A stretch of DNA of 64,000 bases from Thalassomonas sp. RHCl1 (GTDB lineage: Bacteria > Pseudomonadota > Gammaproteobacteria > Enterobacterales > Alteromonadaceae), in contig NZ_CANDNZ010000001.1 of the NCBI RefSeq assembly GCF_947387555.1, positions 930,001 through 994,000 on the forward strand, given 5' to 3'. The notes beneath the pieces were generated by a model. It saw only the letters and a list, made by a program, of their open reading frames with translations, did no database searches and was not told where the DNA came from. Positions 50,959-60,859 of the stretch are shown here, piece by piece. The position numbers were made by a program, and so were the translations under genes. Within the stretch, counting starts at the first letter, position 1; each line of letters opens with the position of its first letter.

Positions 50959-52188
50959 TTAGTGCAAAACCCTGGCCTTAAGGGTGCCTTCTACCTGTTT
51001 CAGCTCTTTTAGCGCCAGCTCACTGTCTTCGGTTTCAATGTCTATAACCACATAACCAATTGCTTCATCGGTTTGCAGGTACTGGGCGGCGATATTGATA
51101 TTATGCTGGGCAAACGCCTGGTTAATTTGCGTCAGCACACCCGGCTGGTTTTTATGGATATGCAGCAAACGGCTGGTGCCGGTATGCTCGGGCAGGGAAA
51201 CCTCAGGGAAATTGACCGCGGATAGGGTCGAACCGTTATCCGAGTATTTCGCCAGTTTAGTGGCCACTTCAATGCCGATATTTTGCTGGGCTTCTTTGGT
51301 GCTGCCGCCGATATGGGGGGTGAGAATGACGTTGTCAAAGGCGCGCAACGGAGAAATAAATTCTTCATCATTACCTTTGGGCTCAACCGGGAAAACGTCG
51401 ATGGCGGCGCCTGCCAGGTGTTTCGTTTCCAGAGCTGATGCCAGGGCATCAATATCCACGACGGTGCCGCGGGAGGCGTTGATTAAAATTGCGCCCGGCT
51501 TCATCTTCTTGAACTCGGCGCCGGCGATCATATTTTGTGTCTGGCGGTTTTCCGGCACATGCAAGCTGATGACATCGGCTTCCTGTAACAAACTGCTTAA
51601 GTTGGGGGCCTGGCTGGCATTACCCAGTGGCAACTTGGTTTCAACATCATAGAAGCGCACCCGCATACCCAGGGTTTCGGCTAAAATCCCCAGCTGGGTG
51701 CCGATATGGCCGTAGCCGATAATGCCCAGGGTTTTGCCCCTGGCTTCCACTGAGCCCACTGCCGATTTATGCCATACGCCACGATGGGCCAGGGCGCTTT
51801 TTTCCGGGATACCGCGCAGCAGCAACAAAATTTCCCCCAATACCAGCTCGGCCACCGAGCGGGTATTGGAGAAGGGTGCGTTAAAGACCGGAATGCCGCG
51901 CTTTTGCGCCGCCGCCAGCTCAACCTGGTTGGTGCCGATGCAGAAACAGCCGATGGCGGCGAGCTTGTTGGCATGGCTGAGTACCTTTTCGGTGAGCTGG
52001 GTGCGGGAGCGGATGCCGATAAAGTGAACATCTTTAATTTTCTCAATGAGATCGGCTTCACTCAGGGAAGTTTTAAGATACTCAATATTGCTATAACCTT
52101 TGGTTTTCAATTCTTCCAGGGCTTTTTCATGCACCCCTTCAAGTAATAAGATCTTAATTTTTTCTTTCGCTAAGGAAGTCTTGCTCAT
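50959..52188 (-). CDS. serA: D-3-phosphoglycerate dehydrogenase
   Basis: 409-residue enzyme committing 3-phosphoglycerate to serine synthesis. The N-terminus (KIKILLLEGVHEKALEEL) matches Escherichia SerA closely. It has the NAD-binding GYGHIGTQLGIL, catalytic-region INASRGTVVDIDAL and PHIGGSTKEAQ with the active His, and a C-terminal ACT domain (about 335-409, LLHIHKNQPGVLTQIN) for serine feedback. Minus strand, ahead of rpiA and ygfA in the common serA-rpiA neighbourhood but transcribed separately. Confidence 0.96.
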   Translation of the reverse strand: MSKTSLAKEKIKILLLEGVHEKALEELKTKGYSNIEYLKTSLSEADLIEKIKDVHFIGIRSRTQLTEKVLSHANKLAAIGCFCIGTNQVELAAAQKRGIPVFNAPFSNTRSVAELVLGEILLLLRGIPEKSALAHRGVWHKSAVGSVEARGKTLGIIGYGHIGTQLGILAETLGMRVRFYDVETKLPLGNASQAPNLSSLLQEADVISLHVPENRQTQNMIAGAEFKKMKPGAILINASRGTVVDIDALASALETKHLAGAAIDVFPVEPKGNDEEFISPLRAFDNVILTPHIGGSTKEAQQNIGIEVATKLAKYSDNGSTLSAVNFPEVSLPEHTGTSRLLHIHKNQPGVLTQINQAFAQHNINIAAQYLQTDEAIGYVVIDIETEDSELALKELKQVEGTLKARVLH

Positions 52189-52282
52189 GATGACACTAAT
52201 TCTCTTGAAACATAATTATGGATGGCTAGATATCTAAACTAGCATATAGTGCTTAAACTCTAAAGTGTTTTTTTCTCCGGCA

Positions 52283-52945
52283 TTAATTCAATTTGCTGAC
52301 GTTAACGCCTGCTTTAGTGCCGGTCACTAAAATATCGGCGCCGCGGTGGGCAAATAAGCCGTTGGTGACCACGCCGACGATGGCATTGATCTTATCTTCC
52401 ATCTCAGACGGTGCTGTTAAATTCATATTATGGACATCGAGAATGACATTGCCGTTGTCTGTGATCACCCCCTGACGGTAAACGGGATCGCCGCCGAGTT
52501 TGACCAGCTCACGGGCCACATAGCTGCGCGCCATCGGGATGACTTCAACCGGTAAGGGAAACTGCCCTAATACCGGCACCTGTTTGGAGTCGTCGGCTAT
52601 ACAGATAAAGGTTTTCGCTACGGCAGCAACAATCTTCTCCCGGGTCAGGGCCGCGCCGCCGCCTTTGATCATTTGCAGGTGCTCGGTAACCTCATCGGCG
52701 CCGTCGATATAGACGTCAAGCACATCAACCGAGTTTAAATCGAAGACCTCGATGCCATGGGCTTCAAGACGTTTGGTGGACTCTTCTGAGCTGGAAACCG
52801 CGCCGCGGATGCGTTCTTTGATTGTCGCCAGGGCATCGATAAAGTGGTTCACCGTGCTGCCGGTACCGACGCCGACAATGGTATCATTGTCGATAAAATC
52901 CAATGCTTTAACCGCTGCCGCTTTTTTCATTTCATCTTGAGTCAT
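52283..52945 (-). CDS. rpiA: Ribose-5-phosphate isomerase A
   Basis: 220-residue enzyme of the pentose phosphate pathway. Conserved parts are the N-terminal [35 protein letters not shown], the IDGADEV active-site segment and [17 protein letters not shown] 52945 is preferred over the TTG two codons upstream because AGGTTG lies 6 bases away and the start matches Escherichia RpiA. It lies divergent in name only; it runs parallel to serA on the minus strand, 94 bp upstream of it. Confidence 0.96.
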   Translation of the reverse strand: MTQDEMKKAAAVKALDFIDNDTIVGVGTGSTVNHFIDALATIKERIRGAVSSSEESTKRLEAHGIEVFDLNSVDVLDVYIDGADEVTEHLQMIKGGGAALTREKIVAAVAKTFICIADDSKQVPVLGQFPLPVEVIPMARSYVARELVKLGGDPVYRQGVITDNGNVILDVHNMNLTAPSEMEDKINAIVGVVTNGLFAHRGADILVTGTKAGVNVSKLN

Positions 52946-53049
52946 AATCAACCTGCTATATGTAGTGCTGAAGGGGGAAATTTTTGCGCATGATTATAAC
53001 AGTGCAAATGTCGCAATTGTGCTTTTTTTACCGGCATTTTATAAAAAGG

Positions 53050-53652
53050 CTACTCGCACTGATAAACTTTGCCCGGGGTGATAATTTCCGGGATAGGTAC
53101 ATCCCAATATTCTGACGGAATTTTTTCAACCCGCTGGCAGTCATGGGCCAGGCCGATAGGGTGTAGTTTAGTGCTTTCCCCGCTCCGGTGGCGGCGGTGC
53201 CATTTTTCCAGGGTACGGTCATAAAAACCGCCGCCCATGCCGAGGCGGTCGCCGCTTAAATCAAAAGCAACCAGGGGGGTCAGTAAGACATCGAGTTGCT
53301 CGACGGGGCAAATTTTTTGCAAATCCAGTTTCGGCTCTGTGATGCCTAAATGATTCACTGTCATCGCCGTGTCCTGATCATAGTGAAGGAATAATAATTG
53401 CCCCTTGGAAAACGGATGCAGCACCGGTAAATACACAGCCTTTCCCTGCTGCCAGCACCAGTGGATAAAAGGCAGGGTATTGATTTCACTGTCGTTGGCC
53501 AGATAAATGGCAAGTTTGTCGGCGCTATTAATCACCGGATGTTGCCTTAACTGTTCCAATAGCCGTTCGGCCGCTTGTTGTTGTTGCTCTGGGGTCAGGG
53601 CCTGCCTGCGTTTACGCACCAGTTGTCTTAATTGCTGACGGGTAAGGGTCAC
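53050..53652 (-). CDS. ygfA: 5-formyltetrahydrofolate cyclo-ligase
   Basis: 200-residue ATP-dependent enzyme converting 5-formyl-THF to 5,10-methenyl-THF. The C-terminal DRLGMGGGFYDRTLEKW and PIGLAHDCQ are the family fingerprints; the N-terminal LRQLVRKRRQAL is also typical. In many Gammaproteobacteria it follows the 6S RNA gene; here the 159 bp upstream has no 6S-like structure. Minus strand, 98 bp before rpiA. Confidence 0.93.
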   Translation of the reverse strand: MTLTRQQLRQLVRKRRQALTPEQQQQAAERLLEQLRQHPVINSADKLAIYLANDSEINTLPFIHWCWQQGKAVYLPVLHPFSKGQLLFLHYDQDTAMTVNHLGITEPKLDLQKICPVEQLDVLLTPLVAFDLSGDRLGMGGGFYDRTLEKWHRRHRSGESTKLHPIGLAHDCQRVEKIPSEYWDVPIPEIITPGKVYQCE

Positions 53653-53762
53653 GTTTTTGCCAAGGTAAAAGAATTAGATGGCTGTTATATCAAAATCAAG
53701 CCCTTAAGAGAAGCGCTGGTCTCAGACAGGGAATATTGCCGATGATTTGGCTAAGAGCAGGC

Positions 53763-53793
53763 AAAAAAAGAGCAGCGTAAAGCTGCTCTTTTT
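53763..53793 (-). terminator. Terminator of the POT transporter gene
   Basis: On the minus strand, AGAGCAGC-TTTAC-GCTGCTCT with flanking A/T-tracts ends in seven T residues, 19 bp after the transporter stop. Canonical intrinsic terminator. Confidence 0.92.
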
Positions 53794-53811
53794 GCGGGGT
53801 AAAACTAAGAA

Positions 53812-55260
53812 TTAGTTATGGCTTTCAGGCATAGCTTCATGCGTACCTGTCACGGATAACTCTTCTTCAAGTTTCTCTTCCATATCGTGGTGATCATCAC
53901 CTTCGGCGCCGTGCATCCAGGCAACTAATTTATTTGCGCTTAAGAAAATAATCACGGCAGTCACTAATGCTGCACCACCTACAGACATAAAGATGGTACC
54001 GGCATTTTCAACCTGCTCTTCGCCTTCGCCGACGAACTGCCCGATAAAGGCGGCAAGTTTATTGGAAAGGGCGGTAAAGAAGAACCAGGCACCCATCAAT
54101 AACGAGGTAAATTTAACAGGAGCAAGTTTTGATACCAGGGATAAACCGATAGGGGATAAGCAAAGTTCGCCTAGCGTATGGAACAGGTAAGCAAAAACTA
54201 GGAACAGCATGCTGACTTTAACTGAAGTGTCACCACCTTGTACCATAGTTGCCCAAACCATTACGAAAAAGCCAAGTGCCAAAAATACCATGGCCAGGGC
54301 GAATTTCACCGGTGAGGTCGGCTCTTTAGTGTCCATTTTGATCCAGATAGAGGCCACAACCGGGGCAAGCAGGATAATGAACATGGCGTTTAATGACTGG
54401 AACCAGGAAGCCGGTACTTCAAAGCCCATGAAATCACGATCGGTGAACTGGGAAGCATAAATATTGAATAAACCACCCGCTTGTTCAAAGCCGGCCCAGA
54501 AAATCACCGAGAATACACTCATGATCAGGATAACTTTAGTACGGTCTTTTTCTTCTTGGGTCAGGGCTCTTGCCTTGAGATCATCTTTATTGGCGGCACC
54601 GGCTTTTTTCGCCGAAGGCACCACACCGATATCGCCTAAATATTTATTAGCCAGGCTAAGTTGCAGGAATAAACCGATTAACATACCGCAACCGGCAGCA
54701 ATAAAGCCATAATGCCAGTTAACTTGCTCACCTAAGTAACCAACGATTAATGGCGATAAGAAGGCACCTAAGTTGATACCCATATAAAAGATGGTGAAAG
54801 CACCGTCACGGCGATGATCGCCGTCTTCATAGAGTTCACCTACCAGGCTGGAAACGTTGGCTTTAAATAAACCGTTACCGCAACAGATGAGGATCAGACC
54901 AAGATAGAAGACGTTCTCTTCCATGCCGGTGATCATGGTTTTTGGGATACCTAAGGTGAAGTAACCTAAGGAAAACAGTATGCCACCAAGGATAATGGCT
55001 TTACGCTGGCCGATAAAGTTATCGGCTAACCAGCCACCTATCATAGGGGTTAAATATACCGCCATGGTAAAGGTACCGTATAAGCCTAAAGCCTCTCCGG
55101 TTGTCCAGCCAAAGCCGCCGTTTTCGACTGTCGCCACCAAATACAGTACCAGCAGGGCACGCATGCCGTAATAACCAAAACGTTCCCACATTTCGGTACC
55201 GAATAAGAGGAAGAGTCCTTTCGGGTGACCTAGAAACGTCCCCGTCGTAGGTTTATTCAT
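53812..55260 (-). CDS. Proton-dependent di/tripeptide transporter (POT/PTR family)
   Basis: 482-residue polytopic inner-membrane symporter. The family motif EMWERFGYYGMRALLVLYL is at about 22-40, and later signatures include GNGLFKANVSSLVGELY and FYMGINLGAFLSPLIVGYLG. I start it at 55260 (MNKPTTGTFLGHPKG) because GGAAAGGA lies 8 bases upstream; the longer frame to 55338 would run through its promoter. The tail is acidic and His/Glu-rich. Single gene with its own promoter and terminator. Peptide specificity (DtpA versus DtpB type) is not decided. Confidence 0.93.
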   Translation of the reverse strand: MNKPTTGTFLGHPKGLFLLFGTEMWERFGYYGMRALLVLYLVATVENGGFGWTTGEALGLYGTFTMAVYLTPMIGGWLADNFIGQRKAIILGGILFSLGYFTLGIPKTMITGMEENVFYLGLILICCGNGLFKANVSSLVGELYEDGDHRRDGAFTIFYMGINLGAFLSPLIVGYLGEQVNWHYGFIAAGCGMLIGLFLQLSLANKYLGDIGVVPSAKKAGAANKDDLKARALTQEEKDRTKVILIMSVFSVIFWAGFEQAGGLFNIYASQFTDRDFMGFEVPASWFQSLNAMFIILLAPVVASIWIKMDTKEPTSPVKFALAMVFLALGFFVMVWATMVQGGDTSVKVSMLFLVFAYLFHTLGELCLSPIGLSLVSKLAPVKFTSLLMGAWFFFTALSNKLAAFIGQFVGEGEEQVENAGTIFMSVGGAALVTAVIIFLSANKLVAWMHGAEGDDHHDMEEKLEEELSVTGTHEAMPESHN

Positions 55261-55309
55261 ATAATTATCCTTTCCAAAACATTTTTCTAATGTAATAAGT
55301 ACAGCCGGT

Positions 55310-55338
55310 GTTATACCTGTGCTGGCGCCTAAACGCAA
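55310..55338 (-). promoter_or_regulatory. Sigma-70 promoter of the POT transporter gene
   Basis: On the minus strand TTGCGT (55338-55333), a 17-bp spacer and TATAAC (55315-55310), 50 bp before the ATG. It overlaps the upstream end of the open frame, which supports the shorter protein start. Confidence 0.75.
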
Positions 55339-55566
55339 GTGCTAAGCGGTGATAGGACTGAATTATCGGTTGAAATATTACTGTATGATTTTCATGTTGG
55401 AAGAGACAATGTCTACAATAACAGTTGATAACTGTGAAAAAATATATAATAAGTGCGTATATTAGTAACCTTTATATGGCCAAGGAATTATTATCCTGAG
55501 ACGGTGCTAAAAATATCTGTTGGACATTTTTACAGATTTTTTCTCTAAAAAGTATTGGCTTGCACA

Positions 55567-55610
55567 TTGGTCTTTTTGTTTTCAATGATATAATACGCCT
55601 CTTAAGAGGC
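55567..55610 (+). promoter_or_regulatory. Extended -10 promoter with 14-bp palindrome upstream of ugd
   Basis: TGATATAAT (55586-55594) is a perfect -10 with the extended TG, and TTGGTC (55567-55572) gives a 16-bp-spaced -35. The perfect palindrome GCCTCTTAAGAGGC (55597-55610) covers the expected start site and could be an operator or a 5' hairpin. The implied leader is about 95 nt. The rest of the 437-bp gap (55261-55697) shows nothing else definite. Confidence 0.72.
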
Positions 55611-55697
55611 AGATGAAAACCTAAGCTGAATATCTCTTTTCAGGTATCACTTTTTGTTCAGCTTTTTCGCTCTCCCAGATATTTTGCAGGAATTTTA

Positions 55698-57038
55698 ATG
55701 AAAGTTACCGTATTCGGAATTGGTTATGTTGGCTTAGTGCAGGCGGCTATTTTAGCCTCTGTAGGTCATGATGTACTTTGTGTAGATGTTGATCAAAGTA
55801 AGGTAGATAACTTAAAAAAGGGCATTATTCCAATTTATGAACCTGGTTTGACCCCGATCGTTGAAGAAACCACTAAAAATGGCCTATTAAGTTTTACCAC
55901 TGACGCCGCCGTTGGGGTAGCACACGGCAATATTCAATTTATAGCCGTAGGAACACCACCGGATGAAGACGGTTCGGCAGATTTAAAATATGTATTGGCG
56001 GTGGCCAAAACCATAGCCAGTCATATGAGCGAGCCTAAATTTATTATCGACAAGTCTACGGTGCCTGTGGGCACGGCAGATAAAGTTACGGCGAAAATTA
56101 CCGAAGTTCTGGCCGGACGTAATATCAGTTTGGATTTCGATGTCGTTTCCAACCCTGAATTTTTAAAGGAAGGGGCGGCAGTGAATGATTGTATGAAACC
56201 GGACCGCATTGTGGTCGGTACCGACAGTCAGAGTGCTCGTGAGATCATGACTGAGCTTTACGCGCCTTTTAATCGCAACCATGATCGTATGATCTTTATG
56301 GATGTACGCTCGGCCGAGCTGACTAAATATGCCGCTAACTGTATGTTGGCAACTAAAATTTCCTTTATGAATGAAATGTCTAATCTGGCAGAATTATTAG
56401 GTGCGGATATTGAAGCGGTACGCCACGGCATAGGTTCTGACACCCGTATCGGTTATCAGTTTATTTATCCCGGTTGTGGTTATGGCGGCTCCTGTTTCCC
56501 AAAGGATGTCCAGGCATTGGTGCGTACCGCCCATGGCATTGAATATCAGCCAGCCTTGCTGGAAGCGGTTGAATCGGTAAACGCCGCACAAAAACAAAAA
56601 CTGTTTAAAAACTTAAGTCATTACTTTAAGGGGGAATTAAAAGGCAAAACCATCGCTTTGTGGGGCTTGTCTTTTAAGCCGCAAACCGACGATATGCGTG
56701 AAGCTTCTTCAAGGGTACTGATGGAAGCCCTGTGGCAGGCGGGCGCTAAGGTGCAGGCTTTTGACCCTGAAGCCATGGAAGAGTGTCAGCGTATTTATGG
56801 CGATAGCCAGGAACTGGCCTTAGTTGGCACAAAAGAGTCGGCTCTAAAAGGTGCTGATGCCTTGGTGATCTGTACTGAGTGGAGCCAGTTCCGCGCACCG
56901 GATTTTGATTTGATCGCTTCAAGCCTGACCCATCCCGTTATTGTTGATGGCAGAAACCTTTATGATCCTAAGCTGTTAAAGGATAAAGGTTTTGCCTATT
57001 ACGGCATTGGCCGTGGTGAAAGTGTTCAAGCTGGTTAA
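55698..57038 (+). CDS. ugd: UDP-glucose 6-dehydrogenase
   Basis: 446-residue NAD enzyme that oxidises UDP-glucose to UDP-glucuronate. Rossmann motif [19 protein letters not shown] at 4-22, catalytic Cys in [16 protein letters not shown] (about 258-273), and the C-terminal domain [16 protein letters not shown] good GCAGGA precedes the ATG. Paired with galU (41 bp downstream), which makes its substrate. UDP-GlcA is a likely precursor for the surface glycan. Confidence 0.95.
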   Translation: MKVTVFGIGYVGLVQAAILASVGHDVLCVDVDQSKVDNLKKGIIPIYEPGLTPIVEETTKNGLLSFTTDAAVGVAHGNIQFIAVGTPPDEDGSADLKYVLAVAKTIASHMSEPKFIIDKSTVPVGTADKVTAKITEVLAGRNISLDFDVVSNPEFLKEGAAVNDCMKPDRIVVGTDSQSAREIMTELYAPFNRNHDRMIFMDVRSAELTKYAANCMLATKISFMNEMSNLAELLGADIEAVRHGIGSDTRIGYQFIYPGCGYGGSCFPKDVQALVRTAHGIEYQPALLEAVESVNAAQKQKLFKNLSHYFKGELKGKTIALWGLSFKPQTDDMREASSRVLMEALWQAGAKVQAFDPEAMEECQRIYGDSQELALVGTKESALKGADALVICTEWSQFRAPDFDLIASSLTHPVIVDGRNLYDPKLLKDKGFAYYGIGRGESVQAG

Positions 57039-57079
57039 CAATTAATAATATCACTATCTTTACTTTTTAAGGGACTTAG

Positions 57080-57976
57080 ATGTCTGAGAAAATCACCAAA
57101 GCAGTTATTCCCGTTGCTGGGTTAGGTACGCGCATGTTGCCGGCCACCAAAGCCATTCCAAAAGAGATGCTGCCGATAGTCGATAAACCTTTGATCCAGT
57201 ATATCGTCAATGAATGTGTTGATGCCGGCATTAAAGAGATTGTTCTGGTCACTCATTCTTCAAAGAATGCTATAGAAAACCATTTTGACAAATCATTCGA
57301 GCTGGAAACGACACTGGAAAACAGGGTAAAACGCCAGTTGCTGGACGAAATTCAGGCAATATGCCCGAAAGATGTGACCATTATGCATGTTCGTCAGGGA
57401 GAAGCCAAAGGACTTGGGCATGCGGTATTAAAAGCGCGGCCATTGGTTGGTGACGAACCTTTTGTTGTTGTGTTGCCGGATGTGATCCTTGATGATGCCA
57501 GCGCCGATTTGAAAACCGAAAACCTGACCGCAATGTTATCTCGCTATAATGAGTCAGGTTTTAGCCAGATCATGGTTGAACCTGTGCCAAAAGAGCTGGT
57601 AAGCAATTATGGGGTGGCAGATTGCGAAGGACATCAACTCACTCCGGGTGAGTCAAAAATTATGACAGCGGTCGTTGAAAAGCCCGCGCTTGAGGATGCG
57701 CCTTCTAACCTGGCCGTGGTTGGTCGTTATGTATTATCGGCCCAGATCTGGGATTTATTGGCGTTAACACCACCCGGTGCCGGTGATGAAATTCAGTTAA
57801 CCGATGCCATTGCCAGCTTGATGAATGTCGAAGTGGTTGAAGCTTTCCATATGACGGGGAAATCTCATGATTGCGGCTCTAAGCTTGGTTATATGCAGGC
57901 CAATGTCGAATATGCCATACGCCACCCTGAACTGGCGGATGGTTTTAAAAATTTCCTGAAAGCCCTTAAGCTGTAA
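57080..57976 (+). CDS. galU: UTP-glucose-1-phosphate uridylyltransferase
   Basis: 298-residue enzyme making UDP-glucose. The nucleotide-binding [38 protein letters not shown] and [10 protein letters not shown] are in place, and the later VEKP and [12 protein letters not shown] complete the family pattern. AAGGGA lies before the ATG. It follows ugd in what is probably one transcript, and an inverted repeat follows its stop. Confidence 0.96.
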   Translation: MSEKITKAVIPVAGLGTRMLPATKAIPKEMLPIVDKPLIQYIVNECVDAGIKEIVLVTHSSKNAIENHFDKSFELETTLENRVKRQLLDEIQAICPKDVTIMHVRQGEAKGLGHAVLKARPLVGDEPFVVVLPDVILDDASADLKTENLTAMLSRYNESGFSQIMVEPVPKELVSNYGVADCEGHQLTPGESKIMTAVVEKPALEDAPSNLAVVGRYVLSAQIWDLLALTPPGAGDEIQLTDAIASLMNVEVVEAFHMTGKSHDCGSKLGYMQANVEYAIRHPELADGFKNFLKALKL

Positions 57977-58003
57977 CCCCATTTCTATCCCGATTATGTT
58001 TTA

Positions 58004-58033
58004 AAATATTCCATGCTCCAGCATGGAATATTT
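58004..58033. terminator. Perfect 14-bp inverted repeat between galU and pgi
   Basis: AAATATTCCATGCT and AGCATGGAATATTT with a two-base loop, 28 bp after the galU stop. The arms are AT-rich at the base, like an A/T-flanked terminator. It contains the ATG sometimes taken as the pgi start, which argues against that start. Confidence 0.6.
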
Positions 58034-58061
58034 GTTGTCATCAAACCAAGGCCTGTCAATT

Positions 58062-59696
58062 GTGAATAAGGATATAAAAAACCTTAGCTCTCTTGCTGAA
58101 AATGCCAAGCAGCGTCAAATTCATGCTTTATTTGAGCAGCCGAACAGAGCAGGACAATTTTCCCTGAGTGCCGGTGGACTGTTTCTCGATTATTCCAAAC
58201 AAAATATCACCCAAAGTGAACTTAACAGCCTGGCCCGTTGGGCTGAAAACCAGTTGCTTAAGGAAAAAGTGGCTGACATGTTTACCGGCAAGCAAATCAA
58301 TGTCACCGAAAAGCGTGCGGTGCTGCATACCGTGCTCAGAGCGCCGGCTAAGGTGCAACAGGCGGTTTTGGGAGAGGTGGCTGAAGAGCTTGTCGAGACT
58401 GAATGGCAAATGGCAGATATAGTAAATAGACTATGTTCCGGAGAGTTATCTGCGGGCGATGGTGAAAAGATCAGCCATATTTTAGCCATAGGGATAGGCG
58501 GTTCTTATTATGGTATTAAAACAGCCCTGACGGCGCTTGAGCCGTTCCATAACACAGGGTTAAAGGTTGAGGTTTTGGCTAACATTGACGGTGGCGCCTT
58601 GGTGGAAAAGCTGGCTAAGTTACCGGCTAAAAATACGGCCGTGGTGGTAATTTCTAAAACCTTTATCACTCAGGAAACCATGCTCAATGCCGCCGCAGTT
58701 AAAGCCTGGATGTTAGAGCAAAGCGGCGATAAAGATATTATCGCCCGTCAGTGGTTCGCAGTCAGCACTAACCTTGATAAGGTCAGTGCATTTGGTATCC
58801 GCCCAGAACATACCCTGCCGATGTGGGATTGGGTTGGTGGACGTTTTTCCTTATGGTCGGCGGTGGGCTTACCTTTGGCCTTGGCTATCGGAATGGAAAA
58901 CTTTTCCCGGTTAAAAGCTGGTGCCTTTGCCATGGATGAGCATTTCCAACTGGCTCCCCTGAATGAGAATATGCCGGTATTGCTGGCGATGCTGGGGATC
59001 TGGAATCGTAATTTCCTTGATCATGCCAGCCTGGCTATTTTACCTTATGATCATGCCTTAAGGGCCTTGCCCGGTTATTTACAGCAAACGGATATGGAAA
59101 GTAACGGCAAGTCGGTATCAATCACCGGAGAAGGACTGGCCTGGCAAACCGCCCCCGTGGTTTTTGGCCAGGAAGGCACCAACAGCCAGCATGCCTTTAT
59201 GCAGTTAATGCATCAAAGCCAGGACATCATCCCCTGTGATTTTATTGTTGCCCTGCAAGGGGCAAGTGACTACCACCACCACCACCAGGTACTGGTGGCC
59301 AACTGCTTTGCCCAAAGTGAGGCTTTGATGCTGGGTAAGTCATTGACTCAGGCCCGGGCCGAGCTCGAAGTTGCAGGGGCTTGTGCTGAAGAAATCGACC
59401 GGCTTGCTCCCCATAAAACCATGAAAGGCAATACCCCGAGTAATACCTTGTTGCTTGATGCGTTAACGCCTGAATCCCTGGGAGCGCTACTGGCCTTGTA
59501 CGAGCATAAAATATTTGTCCAGGGCGCTATGTGGCAAATTAACTCATTTGACCAATGGGGGGTTGAACTGGGTAAAGTCTTAGGGGGCGACGTCTTGTCA
59601 GCAATGGCCGGCAATGAAAATGAGCAGCTGTCCGGCTCCAGTCAAATGCTGATCAAGCGTTTTATTAATAAAAGTAAGCCAACTCAAACCGGCTAA
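58062..59696 (+). CDS. pgi: Glucose-6-phosphate isomerase
   Basis: 544-residue glycolytic/gluconeogenic isomerase. Signatures in order: LAIGIGGSYYGIKTALTAL, VISKTFITQETMLNA, DWVGGRFSLWSAVGLPLAL, VFGQEGTNSQHAFMQL and ALYEHKIFVQGAMWQINSFDQWGVELGK (named for location only); the catalytic Glu, His and Lys regions are intact. I choose GTG 58062 (MNKDIKNLSSLAENAK) with AAGG upstream over ATG 58023, which lies in the stem of an inverted repeat. The N-terminal length is then close to Escherichia Pgi. Confidence 0.93.
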   Translation: MNKDIKNLSSLAENAKQRQIHALFEQPNRAGQFSLSAGGLFLDYSKQNITQSELNSLARWAENQLLKEKVADMFTGKQINVTEKRAVLHTVLRAPAKVQQAVLGEVAEELVETEWQMADIVNRLCSGELSAGDGEKISHILAIGIGGSYYGIKTALTALEPFHNTGLKVEVLANIDGGALVEKLAKLPAKNTAVVVISKTFITQETMLNAAAVKAWMLEQSGDKDIIARQWFAVSTNLDKVSAFGIRPEHTLPMWDWVGGRFSLWSAVGLPLALAIGMENFSRLKAGAFAMDEHFQLAPLNENMPVLLAMLGIWNRNFLDHASLAILPYDHALRALPGYLQQTDMESNGKSVSITGEGLAWQTAPVVFGQEGTNSQHAFMQLMHQSQDIIPCDFIVALQGASDYHHHHQVLVANCFAQSEALMLGKSLTQARAELEVAGACAEEIDRLAPHKTMKGNTPSNTLLLDALTPESLGALLALYEHKIFVQGAMWQINSFDQWGVELGKVLGGDVLSAMAGNENEQLSGSSQMLIKRFINKSKPTQTG

Positions 59697-59839
59697 TGCG
59701 GCTATTTATAAATTATTAGCGGGTAAGCTTAGCTTATTATTCAAATTGGTTATATAAAAGCATATTCCTATATGGATACCTGGGCGACTCTATGTCAATA
59801 TAGCGACATTAGTTTTAACCATTGCCAGTGCTATTTTTA

Positions 59840-60739
59840 ATGAACCTGACCCATTTAAAGAAACTCGAAGCCGAATCCATTCATATCATACGTGAAGTTG
59901 CTGCGGAGTTTGATAACCCCGTGATGTTATATTCCGTCGGTAAAGATTCGGCGGTATTGCTTCACCTTGCCCGTAAAGCCTTTGCCCCGGGGAAAATTCC
60001 TTTTCCTTTATTACATGTTGATACCAACTGGAAATTTAAGGAAATGATCGCTTTTCGTGATCAGATGGCGAAAAAATACGGGTTTGAATTACTGGTTCAT
60101 AAAAACCCCGAAGGCATGGCTATGGGGATCAGCCCGTTTAAACACGGCAGTGCCAAACACACGGATATCATGAAAACCCAGGGCTTAAAGCAGGCGCTGG
60201 ATCAATATGGTTTTGATGCTGCTTTTGGCGGTGCCCGTCGTGACGAGGAAAAATCCCGGGCAAAAGAGCGGGTTTACTCTTTCCGTGATGATAACCACAG
60301 ATGGGATCCAAAAAGCCAGCGCCCCGAGTTATGGAATATCTATAACGGTAAGGTCAATAAAGGCGAAAGTATCCGGGTGTTCCCGTTATCTAACTGGACC
60401 GAACTGGATATCTGGCAATATATCTATCTTGAAGGCATTGAAATCGTACCTTTATATCTTTCTCAGGAGCGTCCAGTGGTAGAGCGCGACGGCACCTTGA
60501 TCATGGTGGATGACGAGCGCATGCCGATAGCAGATGACGAAGAGATACAAATGAAAAAAGTACGTTTCCGTACCCTGGGCTGTTACCCGTTAACAGGGGC
60601 GGTGGAATCCGAAGCGGCTACCTTGCCCGAGATTATTCAGGAAATGCTGTTAACCAAGACCTCTGAGCGCCAGGGTCGGGTTATTGACCATGACTCTGCC
60701 GGCTCTATGGAAAAGAAAAAGATGGAAGGTTACTTCTAA
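59840..60739 (+). CDS. cysD: Sulfate adenylyltransferase subunit 2
   Basis: 299-residue catalytic subunit of ATP sulfurylase, which forms APS from sulfate and ATP. The PP-loop [16 protein letters not shown] (about 35-50), the [21 protein letters not shown] region and the C-terminal [10 protein letters not shown] all match CysD. ATG 59840 ([20 protein letters not shown]) fits the family start; TTG and GTG codons just upstream are alternatives since no Shine-Dalgarno sequence is clear. It is followed by cysN after 120 bp. Confidence 0.95.
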   Translation: MNLTHLKKLEAESIHIIREVAAEFDNPVMLYSVGKDSAVLLHLARKAFAPGKIPFPLLHVDTNWKFKEMIAFRDQMAKKYGFELLVHKNPEGMAMGISPFKHGSAKHTDIMKTQGLKQALDQYGFDAAFGGARRDEEKSRAKERVYSFRDDNHRWDPKSQRPELWNIYNGKVNKGESIRVFPLSNWTELDIWQYIYLEGIEIVPLYLSQERPVVERDGTLIMVDDERMPIADDEEIQMKKVRFRTLGCYPLTGAVESEAATLPEIIQEMLLTKTSERQGRVIDHDSAGSMEKKKMEGYF

Positions 60740-60859
60740 CGGCAGCCGAATTTATTAATGCTGGTTCCCCCCTGAAGACAGGCGAACAGCAGAAGATGAT
60801 ATCCGGCAGATAAATAGCTATCAGCCGGATAACCCGAGAGATTTCCAAAGGATACCCTA

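Noticed and set aside
53653-53811. Possible 6S RNA gene upstream of ygfA
   Set aside because: In many relatives 6S RNA precedes ygfA, but only about 110 bp lies between ygfA and the POT terminator, and no 6S-like bulged hairpin is seen.
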